A DNA stretch of 48,741 bases from an uncultured Rivibacter sp. Its GTDB lineage: Bacteria; Pseudomonadota; Gammaproteobacteria; Burkholderiales; Burkholderiaceae. Made by a program: the position numbers and the translations under genes. The notes below the pieces were generated by a model. It saw only the letters and a list, made by a program, of their open reading frames with translations. It had not been told where the DNA came from and did not search any database. Each line of letters starts with the position of its first letter. The first letter of the stretch is position 1. The stretch covers positions 1 through 48,741 of the forward strand of contig CAMLNA010000016.1 of NCBI GenBank assembly GCA_946481025.1. The letters run 5' to 3'. Shown here piece by piece: positions 16,322 to 25,054 of the stretch.

Positions 16322-16325
<4 letters not shown>
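15510..16325 (-). CDS. TauE/SafE family anion permease
   Basis: A 271-aa inner-membrane protein with about eight hydrophobic helices and the internal duplication typical of the family: GLLGIGGGMLLVPFM near residue 25 and GLVGAGGGFVSVPFM in the second half. Members export or import sulfite, sulfonates or other organic anions; the substrate here cannot be told. The start is a TTG that overlaps the TGA of the EVE gene (TTGA), so the two are translationally coupled. The longer open frame upstream shadows the EVE gene. Confidence 0.85.
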
Positions 16326-16792
<467 letters not shown>

Positions 16793-16831
16793 CGCTGTGT
16801 TGTTCTTGTGTGCTCGCGGTGCGTGCAGGGA

Positions 16832-17011
16832 AGGTGTCCGCCGCGAGCCGAGAGCCGCATTCCTGAACCCAGGGGATTCAGGTGGGCGAGGTCAGAAAGG
16901 CTTCGGGTTCATCTGACGCGAGACGATCGCACCTGCCAGTCGATGTTCCAGGCCCTTGCTCGAGGAGCATCGGTTCAAGGAAATATAAAACTCCCGCGAA
17001 CGCGACGGACG
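16832..17011 (-). ncRNA. ssrS: 6S RNA (regulator of sigma-70 RNA polymerase)
   Basis: The minus strand folds into the long rod with a central bubble expected of 6S RNA. The outer helix pairs 17001-17010 with 16836-16845 (10 bp, one G-U). Then 16991-16995 pairs with 16850-16854, and 16972-16982 with 16860-16869 (one bulge). Past a bubble, 16930-16935 pairs with 16879-16884, and 16912-16917 with 16891-16896. The length of about 180 nt and the position just downstream of zapA agree with known ssrS genes. Ends are estimated from the outer helix. It mimics an open promoter and binds the sigma-70 holoenzyme. Confidence 0.75.
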
Positions 17012-17016
17012 AAACC

Positions 17017-17022
17017 ATTCTA
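17017..17022 (-). promoter_or_regulatory. -10 box of the 6S RNA gene
   Basis: TAGAAT on the minus strand ends six bases before the predicted 5' end of the 6S rod. The -35 region (CTTCTT about 16-17 bp upstream) is poor. Confidence 0.5.
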
Positions 17023-17083
17023 GAGCGTGAGCGTGACCAAGAAGACCCCTACCCGTGCGCCGAAAGGGCCAAGTTCTTCACGT

Positions 17084-17413
17084 TCACAACAGGCGGCCGT
17101 CTTCGTTTAGGGCGCTGTCGAGCCTGCGGATGAGCAGGTCGATGTCGGCCATGCCTTCCGGGCCGGCGCCGTTGGCCTGCACCGGCTCGTGAGTCGGGGG
17201 CGCTGCCGGCACGGGCCGCTCGGCCAGCGCATAGGCAAGATTCAATGCGGCAAGCACGGCGATGCGTTCACGCGCCTTGACTTTGCCGGCATCGCGTATC
17301 GCGCACATCTCGCGGTCCACGTTGCCCACCGCCTCGAGCAGCGACGTCTCGCCGCCTTCGGGGCAGCCGAGGATGTAGCTCTGGCCCATGATCGTCACTT
17401 CGATCTGCTTCAT
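17084..17413 (-). CDS. zapA: Cell division protein ZapA
   Basis: A 109-aa protein with the ZapA fold: KQIEVTIMGQSYILGCPEG at the start, then a helical half containing VKARERIAVLAALNLAYAL. It binds FtsZ and bundles protofilaments at the division site. The start at MKQIEV was chosen over an upstream Met because the family begins there. It follows the small coiled-coil gene by 19 nt and precedes 6S RNA, the usual context. Confidence 0.93.
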   Translation of the reverse strand: MKQIEVTIMGQSYILGCPEGGETSLLEAVGNVDREMCAIRDAGKVKARERIAVLAALNLAYALAERPVPAAPPTHEPVQANGAGPEGMADIDLLIRRLDSALNEDGRLL

Positions 17414-17432
17414 GGCTTCTCCGGGCTGCGGC

Positions 17433-17645
17433 TCAGGCACGGTCTTCGACCGGCGGGTCGGCGGGCAGGCGTTCGAGCAGTGCGTCGATGCGGGTGCGTG
17501 CGGCGCCCAGGCGCGCGCGCAGCGAATCGCGCTCGGCCTTCACCGCTTCGAGTTCCTGCTGCAGCAGCGTGTTGGTGCGCTTGAGCTCTTCGTGCCGCAA
17601 CAGCAGGCGTTCCACGCGTTCGGCTAGCTCGTCCATCCTCGACAT
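17433..17645 (-). CDS. ZapB-like small coiled-coil protein
   Basis: A 70-aa protein that is almost wholly coiled coil (MDELAERVERLLLRHEELKRTN...), ending in an acidic tail. Such small proteins precede zapA in many beta- and gammaproteobacteria and are taken for ZapB-like division factors. An alternative Met start three codons later is possible. Confidence 0.75.
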   Translation of the reverse strand: MSRMDELAERVERLLLRHEELKRTNTLLQQELEAVKAERDSLRARLGAARTRIDALLERLPADPPVEDRA

Positions 17646-17677
17646 CGGTCCTCCGGCCTCGCCAACAACCTTGCGGC

Positions 17678-17710
17678 ATTGTAGGGGGGCCTTCGGGCGG
17701 CCTTTACAAT
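17678..17710. promoter_or_regulatory. Overlapping divergent promoters (zapB-like and B12 operon)
   Basis: ATTGTA (17678-17683) and TACAAT (17705-17710) form an inverted repeat. TACAAT is a good -10 box for the plus strand (start near 17717, at the riboswitch) and its mirror is a -10 box for the minus-strand zapB-like gene. The -35 candidates are weak and the spacer is about 20 bp. Confidence 0.45.
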
Positions 17711-17716
17711 TTGCGG

Positions 17717-17932
17717 CGTTGGTGCTCGTGCCGGTGTTCACGCCGGCACGGTTAAACGGGAAGCAGGAAGGTCGTGCCGTCGCCACGACACCACCCAACC
17801 TGCGCTGCCCCCGCAACGGTAAGCGGACGGGATCTCAACTCCCACCCTGCGCACAAGCCACTGGAGGGCCACCCCTCTGGGAAGGTCGCATGGGTTGTTC
17901 CGCCAGCCCGGATACCGGCCAACCGGGGGTGC
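17717..17932 (+). promoter_or_regulatory. Cobalamin riboswitch
   Basis: The AdoCbl aptamer is recognisable by its conserved order: a 5' GC-rich stem (GTGCCGG...CCGGCAC), GTTAAACGGGAA, a core with GCCCCCGCAACGGTAAG, the AGCCACTGG and GGGAAGG segments, and the B12 box GCCAGCCCGGATACCGGCC (17902-17920). It lies before btuB and so should shut down the whole uptake and salvage operon when B12 is plentiful. A hairpin GCGCG-TTT-CGCGC (17934-17946) just after the aptamer is a candidate expression platform. Confidence 0.93.
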
Positions 17933-18009
17933 CGCGCGTTTCGCGCTCGGCGCCGTATCGCATGTGCCTGCGGGGAAGCTGGCGCGTGCATCGTTGTCCT
18001 TCCACCAAC

Positions 18010-19878
18010 ATGTCGATCTCTCCCGAGGTGCTGCGTGCACCGGGCGCCCTGGCGGCCTTGCCGGCGGCGCTGGCCTGCCTGTCCTTCAACCCGGCCCTTG
18101 CACAAGCCCAGCAGGACGCGCTGCAGCCCGTCGTGGTGACGGCCTCGCGTTTCGAGCAGCAGCTGTCCGATGCATTGCCTCACACCACCGTGCTGACGCG
18201 CGCCGACATCGAACGCTCGCAGGCAGTCGATCTGCCCACGCTCGTCGAACGCGAAGCAGGCTTGCAGATCACCCGCAACGGCGGTCCCGGCACGGCGACC
18301 TCGCTGTTCGTGCGAGGCGCGTCCACGTCGCAGGTGCTGCTGCTGGTCGATGGCGTGCCGCTCACCAAGCAGGACGCCAGCGGCTCTCTCAGCCTCGAGC
18401 AGCTGATGCTCGACCAGATCGAGCGCATCGAGATCGTGCGCGGCAACGTGTCGGCCATCTACGGCTCGGGCGCGATCGGCGGCGTGGTGCAGGTGTTCAC
18501 GCGCCGGGGCGAGGGCGAGCCGCGCGCCAGCGTCAGCTTCGCTGGCGGCTCCCGCGGCACGGTGGAAGCCTCCGCGGGCCTGAGCGGCAAGGGGGGCGCG
18601 ACGGCGTTCTCGCTGGGCATGTCGCACTACGCCACCGAAGGGTTCTCCGCGCAGAGCCCCGAGACATCCCCGACCGTCAACCCCGACGACGACGGCTACC
18701 GCAACCGCTCAGCGTCGCTTTCCGTGTCGCATGAACTCGCCGCCGGGCACGTGCTGGGCGGGCAGATGCTGGCCAGCGACGGCAGCGTCGACTTCGACAA
18801 TGCCTTCGGCGTGGCGGCCGACGTGCACACCAGCCGCACCAAGCTGGCCACGGTGCGCCTGTTCAGCGACAACCGCATCACCGAGGGCTGGAACAGCCGC
18901 GTGTCGCTGTCGCGCCTGGAAGATGAAAACCGCACGCGCGACAACGGGGCCTTCGGCTATGACAGCCGATACCAGACGCGCACCGACATGCTGCAGTGGG
19001 TCAACCAGTTCGCGTTGTCGCAGGCGTGGAAGGCGACGGCCGGCGTGGAACGGCAGCAGCAGAGCATCGACACCAACGACGGCTTCGGCGGCCTCTACGA
19101 ACGCGACCGTTCGCTCGACGCGGCTTTCGGCGGCATCAACGGCACGGCCGGCTCGCACAGCGTGCAGCTGAACCTGCGTTACGACCACATCGAGGACACC
19201 GGCTCCGAAACCACCGGCTACCTCGGCTACGGCTTCGAGCTCGGCGCAGGTTTCAAGCTCATCGCAAGCGCGTCCACCGCCTTCAACGCGCCGCCGCTGG
19301 GCTACCTGCATGCGCCGTTCTTCGGCAACCCGGACCTGAAGCCCGAGCTGGCACGTTCGGGGGAGCTCGGGCTGCAATACGCGGCGGGCGCGCAGGTCGT
19401 GCGCGCCACCTGGTTCCAGAGCAAGGTGCGCGACCAGCTGCAATACGACTTCGCCACCAACCGCTTCGAGAACATCGCCCGCGCGCGCAACCGCGGCGTC
19501 GAGGTGTCGGCGTCGGGCCAGTTCGGCGACACCGGCTGGCGTGCCTCGCTCACCTCGCAGGACCCGATCGACGAAGCCACCGGCGAACGCCAGCCGCGGC
19601 GCGCCAGGACCCTGGCGTCGCTGTCGGTCTCGCAGGCACTGGGCGCGTGGCGGTTGGGCGCAGGCCTGCGCTACACCGGGTCCCGTCCCGACGTGGGCAG
19701 CCGCACGCTGGACAGCTACGCCGTGCTCGACCTCACGGCCGCCTGGAAACTCACCAGTGCGCTCAGCCTCTTCGCCCGGCTGGAAAACGCGGCGGACGAG
19801 CGCTATGAAACCGCCTATGGCTACAACCAGGCGCCGCGTGGGCTGTTCATGGGCCTGCGCTGGAGCGCCGGCCTGTAG
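18010..19878 (+). CDS. btuB: TonB-dependent vitamin B12 receptor BtuB
   Basis: A 622-aa outer-membrane receptor. A signal peptide ends near ALAQA, followed by a TonB box (QPVVVTASRF), a plug domain (LVEREAGLQITRNGGPGTATSLFVRGA..., VRGNVSAIYGSGAIGGVVQVFT) and a beta-barrel ending in Leu. The length and riboswitch control fit BtuB. The ATG has no clear Shine-Dalgarno; another in-frame ATG 16 codons upstream is possible, and the lack of a free ribosome site may be part of riboswitch control. It is the first gene of an eight-gene operon. Confidence 0.92.
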   Translation: MSISPEVLRAPGALAALPAALACLSFNPALAQAQQDALQPVVVTASRFEQQLSDALPHTTVLTRADIERSQAVDLPTLVEREAGLQITRNGGPGTATSLFVRGASTSQVLLLVDGVPLTKQDASGSLSLEQLMLDQIERIEIVRGNVSAIYGSGAIGGVVQVFTRRGEGEPRASVSFAGGSRGTVEASAGLSGKGGATAFSLGMSHYATEGFSAQSPETSPTVNPDDDGYRNRSASLSVSHELAAGHVLGGQMLASDGSVDFDNAFGVAADVHTSRTKLATVRLFSDNRITEGWNSRVSLSRLEDENRTRDNGAFGYDSRYQTRTDMLQWVNQFALSQAWKATAGVERQQQSIDTNDGFGGLYERDRSLDAAFGGINGTAGSHSVQLNLRYDHIEDTGSETTGYLGYGFELGAGFKLIASASTAFNAPPLGYLHAPFFGNPDLKPELARSGELGLQYAAGAQVVRATWFQSKVRDQLQYDFATNRFENIARARNRGVEVSASGQFGDTGWRASLTSQDPIDEATGERQPRRARTLASLSVSQALGAWRLGAGLRYTGSRPDVGSRTLDSYAVLDLTAAWKLTSALSLFARLENAADERYETAYGYNQAPRGLFMGLRWSAGL

Positions 19879-19893
19879 AGAGGAAGGAGTCCC

Positions 19894-20883
19894 GTGCTGG
19901 CACGCGCCCCGTCACCTGCCCGGCTCGCCCTGGGCCTGCTGCTGCCGGCAGGCGCGGCGGTGCTGCTCGGCCTGCTGGCAGGCTCGTCGGGGTTCGGCTG
20001 GGCCGATGCGCAGATCGTCTGGCAGATCCGCCTGCCCCGCGTGCTGGCGGGGTTCGGCGCCGGCGCTGCGCTGGCGCTCGCCGGCGCCCTGATGCAGCTG
20101 CTCACGCGCAATGCGCTGGCCGACCCTTACGTGCTCGGTGTGTCCGGCGGCGGCTCGGTCGGCGCGCTCCTGGCCATCCTGCTGGCGCCGGCCGCATGGT
20201 CGGCGTGGGCGCCTTCGCTGGGAGCCGCAGCAGGCGCCGTGGCGGCGGCGATGCTGCTGTTCGCGCTGTCGTGGCGGGTCATGGCGCGCGCCACGGCGCT
20301 CGGGCCGGTCAGCGAGGCCGGCGTCACGCTGCTGCTCATCGGCGTGATGCTCGGCTCGGCTTCGTCGGCCCTGGTGTCGCTGCTGCTCACGCTCGCGCCC
20401 GACCTGCAGCTGCGCGGCATGGTGTTCTGGCTGCTGGGCGACTTGAACGGCGCCACCGAGTGGGGGCCCGTCTGGTTGGCCGTGGCCGCGTGCCTGGCAC
20501 TGGTGTGGCCCGCCGCGCACGAGCTCGACCTGCTGGCCCGGGGCGACGCGTGGGCCGTCTCGGTCGGCGTGTCGGTGGTGCGCCGCCGCCGCGTGGCGCT
20601 GCTGGCGGCGGCGCTCGCGACCGGGGCGGCGGTGGCCACGGCGGGGGCCATCGGTTTCGTCGGCCTGGTGATCCCGCATGCGCTGCGCCTGGCGGGTGTT
20701 CGTGCCGCGCGCTGGCTGCTGCCGGCCAGCGTGATCGCCGGGGGGGCGTTCCTCACCGCGGCGGACACCGTGGCGCGTACCGTGGCAGCCCCGGTCCAAC
20801 TGCCGGTGGGCGTGCTGTCGGCAGGCGTGGGCGTGCCGGTGTTCCTGATGCTGCTGCTGCGCCGCGCCGGAGGCCGCCGATGA
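19894..20883 (+). CDS. btuC: Vitamin B12 ABC transporter permease BtuC
   Basis: A 329-aa FecCD-type permease with about ten TM helices. It includes RLPRVLAGFGAGAALALAGALMQ, NALADPYVLGVSGGGSVGA and GFVGLVIPHALRL (the ATPase contact), all family signatures. The start is GTG behind a strong AGGAAGGAG. Its end overlaps the ATG of btuD. Confidence 0.93.
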   Translation: MLARAPSPARLALGLLLPAGAAVLLGLLAGSSGFGWADAQIVWQIRLPRVLAGFGAGAALALAGALMQLLTRNALADPYVLGVSGGGSVGALLAILLAPAAWSAWAPSLGAAAGAVAAAMLLFALSWRVMARATALGPVSEAGVTLLLIGVMLGSASSALVSLLLTLAPDLQLRGMVFWLLGDLNGATEWGPVWLAVAACLALVWPAAHELDLLARGDAWAVSVGVSVVRRRRVALLAAALATGAAVATAGAIGFVGLVIPHALRLAGVRAARWLLPASVIAGGAFLTAADTVARTVAAPVQLPVGVLSAGVGVPVFLMLLLRRAGGRR

Positions 20884-21707
20884 GCCGGCCGGCCCCCCTG
20901 CAGGTGCAGGTGCGCGGCTTGCAGCTGCGGGCCGGCGCCTCGAACCATGGGCGGCTGCTGTGCAGCGACCTTTCGTTCGATGTGCAGGCCGGCGAACGCT
21001 GGGTGGTGCTCGGGCCCAACGGCGCGGGCAAGTCCACGCTGATCGCCACGCTGGCCGGACTGCTGGCGCCCGCGGCAGGGCAGGTGCTGCTGCTGGGCCG
21101 GAGCCTCCCGTCGTGGCCCACCGCGGAACTCGCGCGGTGGCGCGCATGGTGTCCGCAGTTCTGGATCGACCCCTTCCCGAGCCGCGTCGACGACACGGTG
21201 CTCGCGTCGCGCCAGCCGCACTCGCGCTGGTGGGGCTGGGCCGGCGAAGCCGGGGCCGCGCCGCAGCCGGACGCCGAGCAGGTGCTGCGACAGCTCGACC
21301 TGCTGCACCTGCGCGAGGCCGACGTGCGCACGCTGTCGGGCGGCGAGCGGCAGCGCGTGGCGGTGGCCGCCTGCCTGCTGCAGGGCGCGCCCTGGCTGCT
21401 GCTGGATGAACCGGCGTCGCACCTCGACCTGGCCCACCAGCAACTGCTGGTGGACGTGCTGCGCGAGCGCGCGGCGCAAGGCAGTGCCGTGCTGGCGAGC
21501 CTGCACGACATCGACCTTGCCGCCCGGCTGGCCACGCACGTGGTGCTGCTCGACGGCCGCGGCGGCGCCGCGGTGGGTCCGCGCGACGCGGTGATGACGC
21601 CCGCGCACCTGTCCGCTGCCTTCGGCGTGGCGATCGATCGCGTCGAGGTGTGCGGCGAGCAGCGCTTCTGGGTCGGCCCGGTGCGCAACACGGAGGCCGT
21701 GCGATGA
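20880..21707 (+). CDS. btuD: Vitamin B12 ABC transporter ATPase BtuD
   Basis: A 275-aa ABC ATPase with Walker A GPNGAGKS (45-52), signature LSGGERQRVAVA, Walker B WLLLDEPASHLD and the switch His in LASLHDIDLA. It starts in an ATGA overlap with btuC and ends in another with cobU. It drives cobalamin and cobinamide import together with BtuC and BtuF. Confidence 0.92.
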   Translation: MSRPAPLQVQVRGLQLRAGASNHGRLLCSDLSFDVQAGERWVVLGPNGAGKSTLIATLAGLLAPAAGQVLLLGRSLPSWPTAELARWRAWCPQFWIDPFPSRVDDTVLASRQPHSRWWGWAGEAGAAPQPDAEQVLRQLDLLHLREADVRTLSGGERQRVAVAACLLQGAPWLLLDEPASHLDLAHQQLLVDVLRERAAQGSAVLASLHDIDLAARLATHVVLLDGRGGAAVGPRDAVMTPAHLSAAFGVAIDRVEVCGEQRFWVGPVRNTEAVR

Positions 21708-22270
21708 ACCGATTGCACCTGGTGCTGGGCGGCGCCCGCTCGGGCAAGAGCCGATATGCGGAAACGCTGGCACGCGAGGCCGAAGCCCAGGGCCGGCAGG
21801 TGGTGCTGGTGGCCACGGCGCTCGCGGGTGATGCGGAAATGGCCCGTCGCATCGCGAAACACCAGGCCTCGCGGCCGGCGCACTGGTGCGTGCACGAAGT
21901 GGTGCCCGGCCGCGCCCACGCACTGGCGCTGCAACTGCGCGAAGTCGCCCAGCCCGGTTCGTTCGTGGTGGTCGACTGCCTCACGCTGTGGCTGTCGCAG
22001 CTGATGTGCCCGCCCCCCGGCCTGCCGGCGTTCGACCCGGCGCCTGAAGCGGCCGCCTTGCTGGAGGCCCTGAAGGCGCTCGAGGCCTTGCAGTTGCCGG
22101 TGGTGCTGGTGTCCAACGAGATCGGCCAGGGCGTGGTGCCGCCGGATCCAGGCACTCGCGCCGTGGTCGATGCCCTCGGCAGGCTGCACCAGGACATCGC
22201 CGCCGTGTCCTCGCGCGTCACCCTGATGGTGGCGGGGCTCCCCCTCGCCGTGAAAGGCTCGTCGCAATGA
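21704..22270 (+). CDS. cobU: Adenosylcobinamide kinase / guanylyltransferase
   Basis: A 188-aa bifunctional enzyme that phosphorylates adenosylcobinamide and activates it with GTP. The P-loop GGARSGKS lies at 9-16. VVDCLTLWLSQL and SNEIGQGVVPP are family motifs. ATGA overlaps couple it to btuD and btuF. Its place among transport genes points to salvage of imported cobinamide. Confidence 0.93.
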   Translation: MNRLHLVLGGARSGKSRYAETLAREAEAQGRQVVLVATALAGDAEMARRIAKHQASRPAHWCVHEVVPGRAHALALQLREVAQPGSFVVVDCLTLWLSQLMCPPPGLPAFDPAPEAAALLEALKALEALQLPVVLVSNEIGQGVVPPDPGTRAVVDALGRLHQDIAAVSSRVTLMVAGLPLAVKGSSQ

Positions 22271-23199
22271 AACGACTGTTGGCCTGCGCTTGGCTGGCGG
22301 GGGCCTGCAGCCTCGCCTCGGCGCTCGAATTCACCGACGATGCCGGCCGGCGGCACCAGCTGCCCGGTCCCGCGCAACGGGTGATCACGCTCGCGCCCAA
22401 CCTCACCGAGATGGTCTATGCGGTGGGCGGCGGCACGCAGCTCGTGGGCACGGTGGCCACCAGCGACCACCCCGAAGCCGCGCGCTCCGTACCCCGCGTG
22501 GGCGACCACCAGCGGCTCGACATCGAACGCATCGTCGCGCTCCGGCCCGACGCGGTGCTGGTCTGGCACCACGGCAACGCCGGGCGCGAACTGGCCCAGC
22601 TCGAAGCGGCCGGCCTGCGCCTGGTGTACCTGGAGCCGCAGCGGCTCGACGAGATCGCCCGCGCCATCGAGCGGGTGGGCATGCTGCTCGGCCGCGACGA
22701 CGTGGCCATGCAGAAGGCGCTGGCGCTGACCACCTCGCTCGCCTCGCTGCGCGCAGCGCATGTGGCCAGCGAGCCGGTGCGGGTGTTCTACCAGGTGTGG
22801 CAGCAGCCGCTCATGACGGTCAACGACCGGCAGCTGGTGAGCGACGTGATCCGCCTGTGCGGCGGGCGCAACGTGTTCGGCCGGCTTGCGCCGCTGGTGC
22901 CGCAGCTGTCCACCGAGTCGGTGGTGGCCGAGCAGCCCGAGGTGATCATGGCCGCGCGCGAAACCGGGCCCGAAGCGTCCGCCGGTGGCGCGCGCCGCGA
23001 ACCCGGCCACCCGTCGTTTGCCCTGTGGTCGGGCTTCGGCCAGATGCCGGCGGTGAAGCACCGCTGGCTCTACACCCTGCCCGGCGACGTGATCAGCCGC
23101 CAGGGCCCGCGCATCGACCAGGGCGCCCGCGCGCTGTGCGGGGCGCTCGACGAAGTACGCGCCGAACGGGCGCGGATGCGCGCACGCAACCCTTCCTAG
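22267..23199 (+). CDS. btuF: Vitamin B12 periplasmic binding protein BtuF
   Basis: A 310-aa protein with a clear signal peptide (MKRLLACAWLAGACSLASA). The helical-backbone type III binding fold begins RVITLAPNLTEMVYAVG, with LRPDAVLVW and the acidic residues that dock BtuC. It hands cobalamin to BtuCD. Some relatives bind cobinamide or hemin, but riboswitch and neighbours settle B12. Confidence 0.9.
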   Translation: MKRLLACAWLAGACSLASALEFTDDAGRRHQLPGPAQRVITLAPNLTEMVYAVGGGTQLVGTVATSDHPEAARSVPRVGDHQRLDIERIVALRPDAVLVWHHGNAGRELAQLEAAGLRLVYLEPQRLDEIARAIERVGMLLGRDDVAMQKALALTTSLASLRAAHVASEPVRVFYQVWQQPLMTVNDRQLVSDVIRLCGGRNVFGRLAPLVPQLSTESVVAEQPEVIMAARETGPEASAGGARREPGHPSFALWSGFGQMPAVKHRWLYTLPGDVISRQGPRIDQGARALCGALDEVRAERARMRARNPS

Positions 23200-23225
23200 C
23201 GACCTCCAGGAGTTCATCGACCGTC

Positions 23226-24275
23226 ATGTTGTCCACTCCGCAATGGCTGCCCGACATCGAGCCCGTCCATGACCCCGCGCTGCACGTGAGGCTGCAGCGC
23301 CGCATCGACCGCAAGACCAAGCCGCAAGGGGCCCTCGGCCGCATCGAAAGCCTGGCCTTGCAGCTCGGACTCATCCTGCGCAGCGAAGCGCCGCAGCTGC
23401 GGGAGCCGCAGATGCTGGTGTTCGCCGCCGACCACGGGCTGGCTGCTCGCGGCGTGTCGGCCTATCCGCAGGCGGTGACCGCGCAGATGGTCGACAACAT
23501 GCTGGCCGGCGGCGCCGCGGTGAGCGTGCTCGCGCGCCAGCACGGCATGGCGCTGACCGTGATCGACGCCGGCGTCGCCACCGCCACCGCGGCGCCCCAG
23601 CCCGGGTTGCTGCTGCGCAAGCTGGGCCCTGGCACGCGCGATGCGCTGCTGGAGCCGGCGATGACCGCGGAGCAGTGCGTCGGTGCCGTGGCGGCGGGAC
23701 GGGCGGTCGTGCGCGGGCTGCCGGGCAACGCGGTGCTGCTGGGCGAAATGGGCATCGGCAACACGTCGAGCGCATCGCTGCTGCTGGCGCGGCTGACCGG
23801 CACGCCCATCGAGCGTTGCACCGGCCGCGGCACCGGCTTGAACGACCAGGCCTTGACTCGCAAGGTCGAGCTCCTGCGCAGCGTGCTCCAGACGCATCCC
23901 GATGCGCAGGAGCCGTTGCAGGCGCTGGCGGCCTTCGGCGGCTTCGAGATCGCCATGATGGTGGGCGCTGCGCTGCAGGCCGCCAGCGAACGGCGCGTCG
24001 TGGTGGTCGATGGGTTCATCGCCACGAGTGCGGTGCTGGTGGCGCATGCGCTGCAGCCTGCGGTGCATGGCTACTGCGTGTACGCACACCGCTCAGGTGA
24101 AGCCGGCCACGCGTTGATGCTCGAGCACCTGGGCGCAGCTCCACTGCTCGACCTCGGCTTGCGCCTCGGCGAAGGCTCCGGCGGGGCACTGGCCTGGCCG
24201 CTCATCGACTCGGCCGCGCGGCTGCTGTGCGAGATGGCCAGCTTCGAATCTGCACGCGTTTCCGACGCGCTGTGA
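23226..24275 (+). CDS. cobT: Nicotinate-nucleotide:dimethylbenzimidazole phosphoribosyltransferase
   Basis: A 349-aa cytoplasmic enzyme that makes alpha-ribazole phosphate, the lower ligand precursor. Visible motifs are KPQGALGRIESLA, FAADHGLAARGVSAYP, LGEMGIGNTSSAS and GEGSGGALA with the catalytic Glu at 316. It starts 26 nt after btuF, and its TGA shares one base with the cobS ATG. Confidence 0.94.
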   Translation: MLSTPQWLPDIEPVHDPALHVRLQRRIDRKTKPQGALGRIESLALQLGLILRSEAPQLREPQMLVFAADHGLAARGVSAYPQAVTAQMVDNMLAGGAAVSVLARQHGMALTVIDAGVATATAAPQPGLLLRKLGPGTRDALLEPAMTAEQCVGAVAAGRAVVRGLPGNAVLLGEMGIGNTSSASLLLARLTGTPIERCTGRGTGLNDQALTRKVELLRSVLQTHPDAQEPLQALAAFGGFEIAMMVGAALQAASERRVVVVDGFIATSAVLVAHALQPAVHGYCVYAHRSGEAGHALMLEHLGAAPLLDLGLRLGEGSGGALAWPLIDSAARLLCEMASFESARVSDAL

Positions 24276-25054
24276 TGCGCCACGAACTGCGGCTGTTCTT
24301 CATCGCGCTGCAGTTCCTCACCCGCGTGCCGGTGCCGCGCTGGGTGGGCTGGCGCGACGAATGGCTGCACGACAGCGCCCGGCACTTTGCCGCAGTGGGG
24401 CTGGTGGTGGGGGGGCTGTGCGCAGCCGTGTACCACGCGGCCCTGTGGCTGTGGCCGCCGGCGGTGGCGGTGGGCCTGTGCATGGCCGCGGGGCTGCTGC
24501 TCACCGGCGCCTTCCACGAGGACGGCCTGGCCGACGTGTGCGACGGCCTGGGCGGCGCCGTGAGCCGGGAGCGGGCGCTGGCCATCATGAAGGACTCGCG
24601 CATCGGCGCCTATGGCGCGATCGGCATCGTGATGATGCTGGGCCTGAAGGCGGCGGCGCTCGCCAGCCTGCCCGCCGACTGGGTGGGTGCTGCCTTGCTG
24701 CTGGCGCACGCCGCGTCGCGGGCCGCGGCGGTGAGCCTCATCCGCTGGCTGCCTTATGCCGGCGACCTGGAACATGCCAAGGCCAGGCCGCTTGCGCAAC
24801 GGCTGTCGGCGGCAGGCGGGTGGGTGTCATGCGGCTGGGTGCTGCTGGTCGCGGCCGCGCTGGTGGCGTGGCGGCCGGGGGCTGCGCTGGCGGTGCTCGT
24901 CGCAATGTTGCTGGTCGTGGCCTGTGCGGTGTCGTGTGCGCGCTGGTTCCGGCGGCGTCTGGGCGGCTACACCGGCGACTGCCTCGGGGCGACCCAGCAA
25001 CTGGCCGAGGTGTCGGTCTACCTCGGTCTGCTGGCCATGCTGCGGCATGTCTGA
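24275..25054 (+). CDS. cobS: Adenosylcobinamide-GDP ribazoletransferase (cobalamin synthase)
   Basis: A 259-aa inner-membrane enzyme joining adenosylcobinamide-GDP and alpha-ribazole (phosphate). Motifs include ALQFLTRVPVP, TGAFHEDGLADVCDGLGG (metal-binding acidic cluster) and KDSRIGAYGAIG. Several TM helices follow, and GGYTGDCLGATQQL closes the family pattern. The ATG overlaps the cobT stop, and its own end overlaps cobC by 8 nt. Confidence 0.94.
   Translation: MRHELRLFFIALQFLTRVPVPRWVGWRDEWLHDSARHFAAVGLVVGGLCAAVYHAALWLWPPAVAVGLCMAAGLLLTGAFHEDGLADVCDGLGGAVSRERALAIMKDSRIGAYGAIGIVMMLGLKAAALASLPADWVGAALLLAHAASRAAAVSLIRWLPYAGDLEHAKARPLAQRLSAAGGWVSCGWVLLVAAALVAWRPGAALAVLVAMLLVVACAVSCARWFRRRLGGYTGDCLGATQQLAEVSVYLGLLAMLRHV

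Noticed and set aside
16982..16987. TATATT as a promoter for a shorter RNA
   Set aside because: It lies within the predicted 6S rod. The upstream TAGAAT gives a 5' end that matches the outer helix and the usual 6S length.
19912..23217. A 1101-aa minus-strand frame across btuC-btuF
   Set aside because: It is low in complexity, with Arg/Pro/Ala-rich runs, and covers several certain genes. It is an artefact of high GC.
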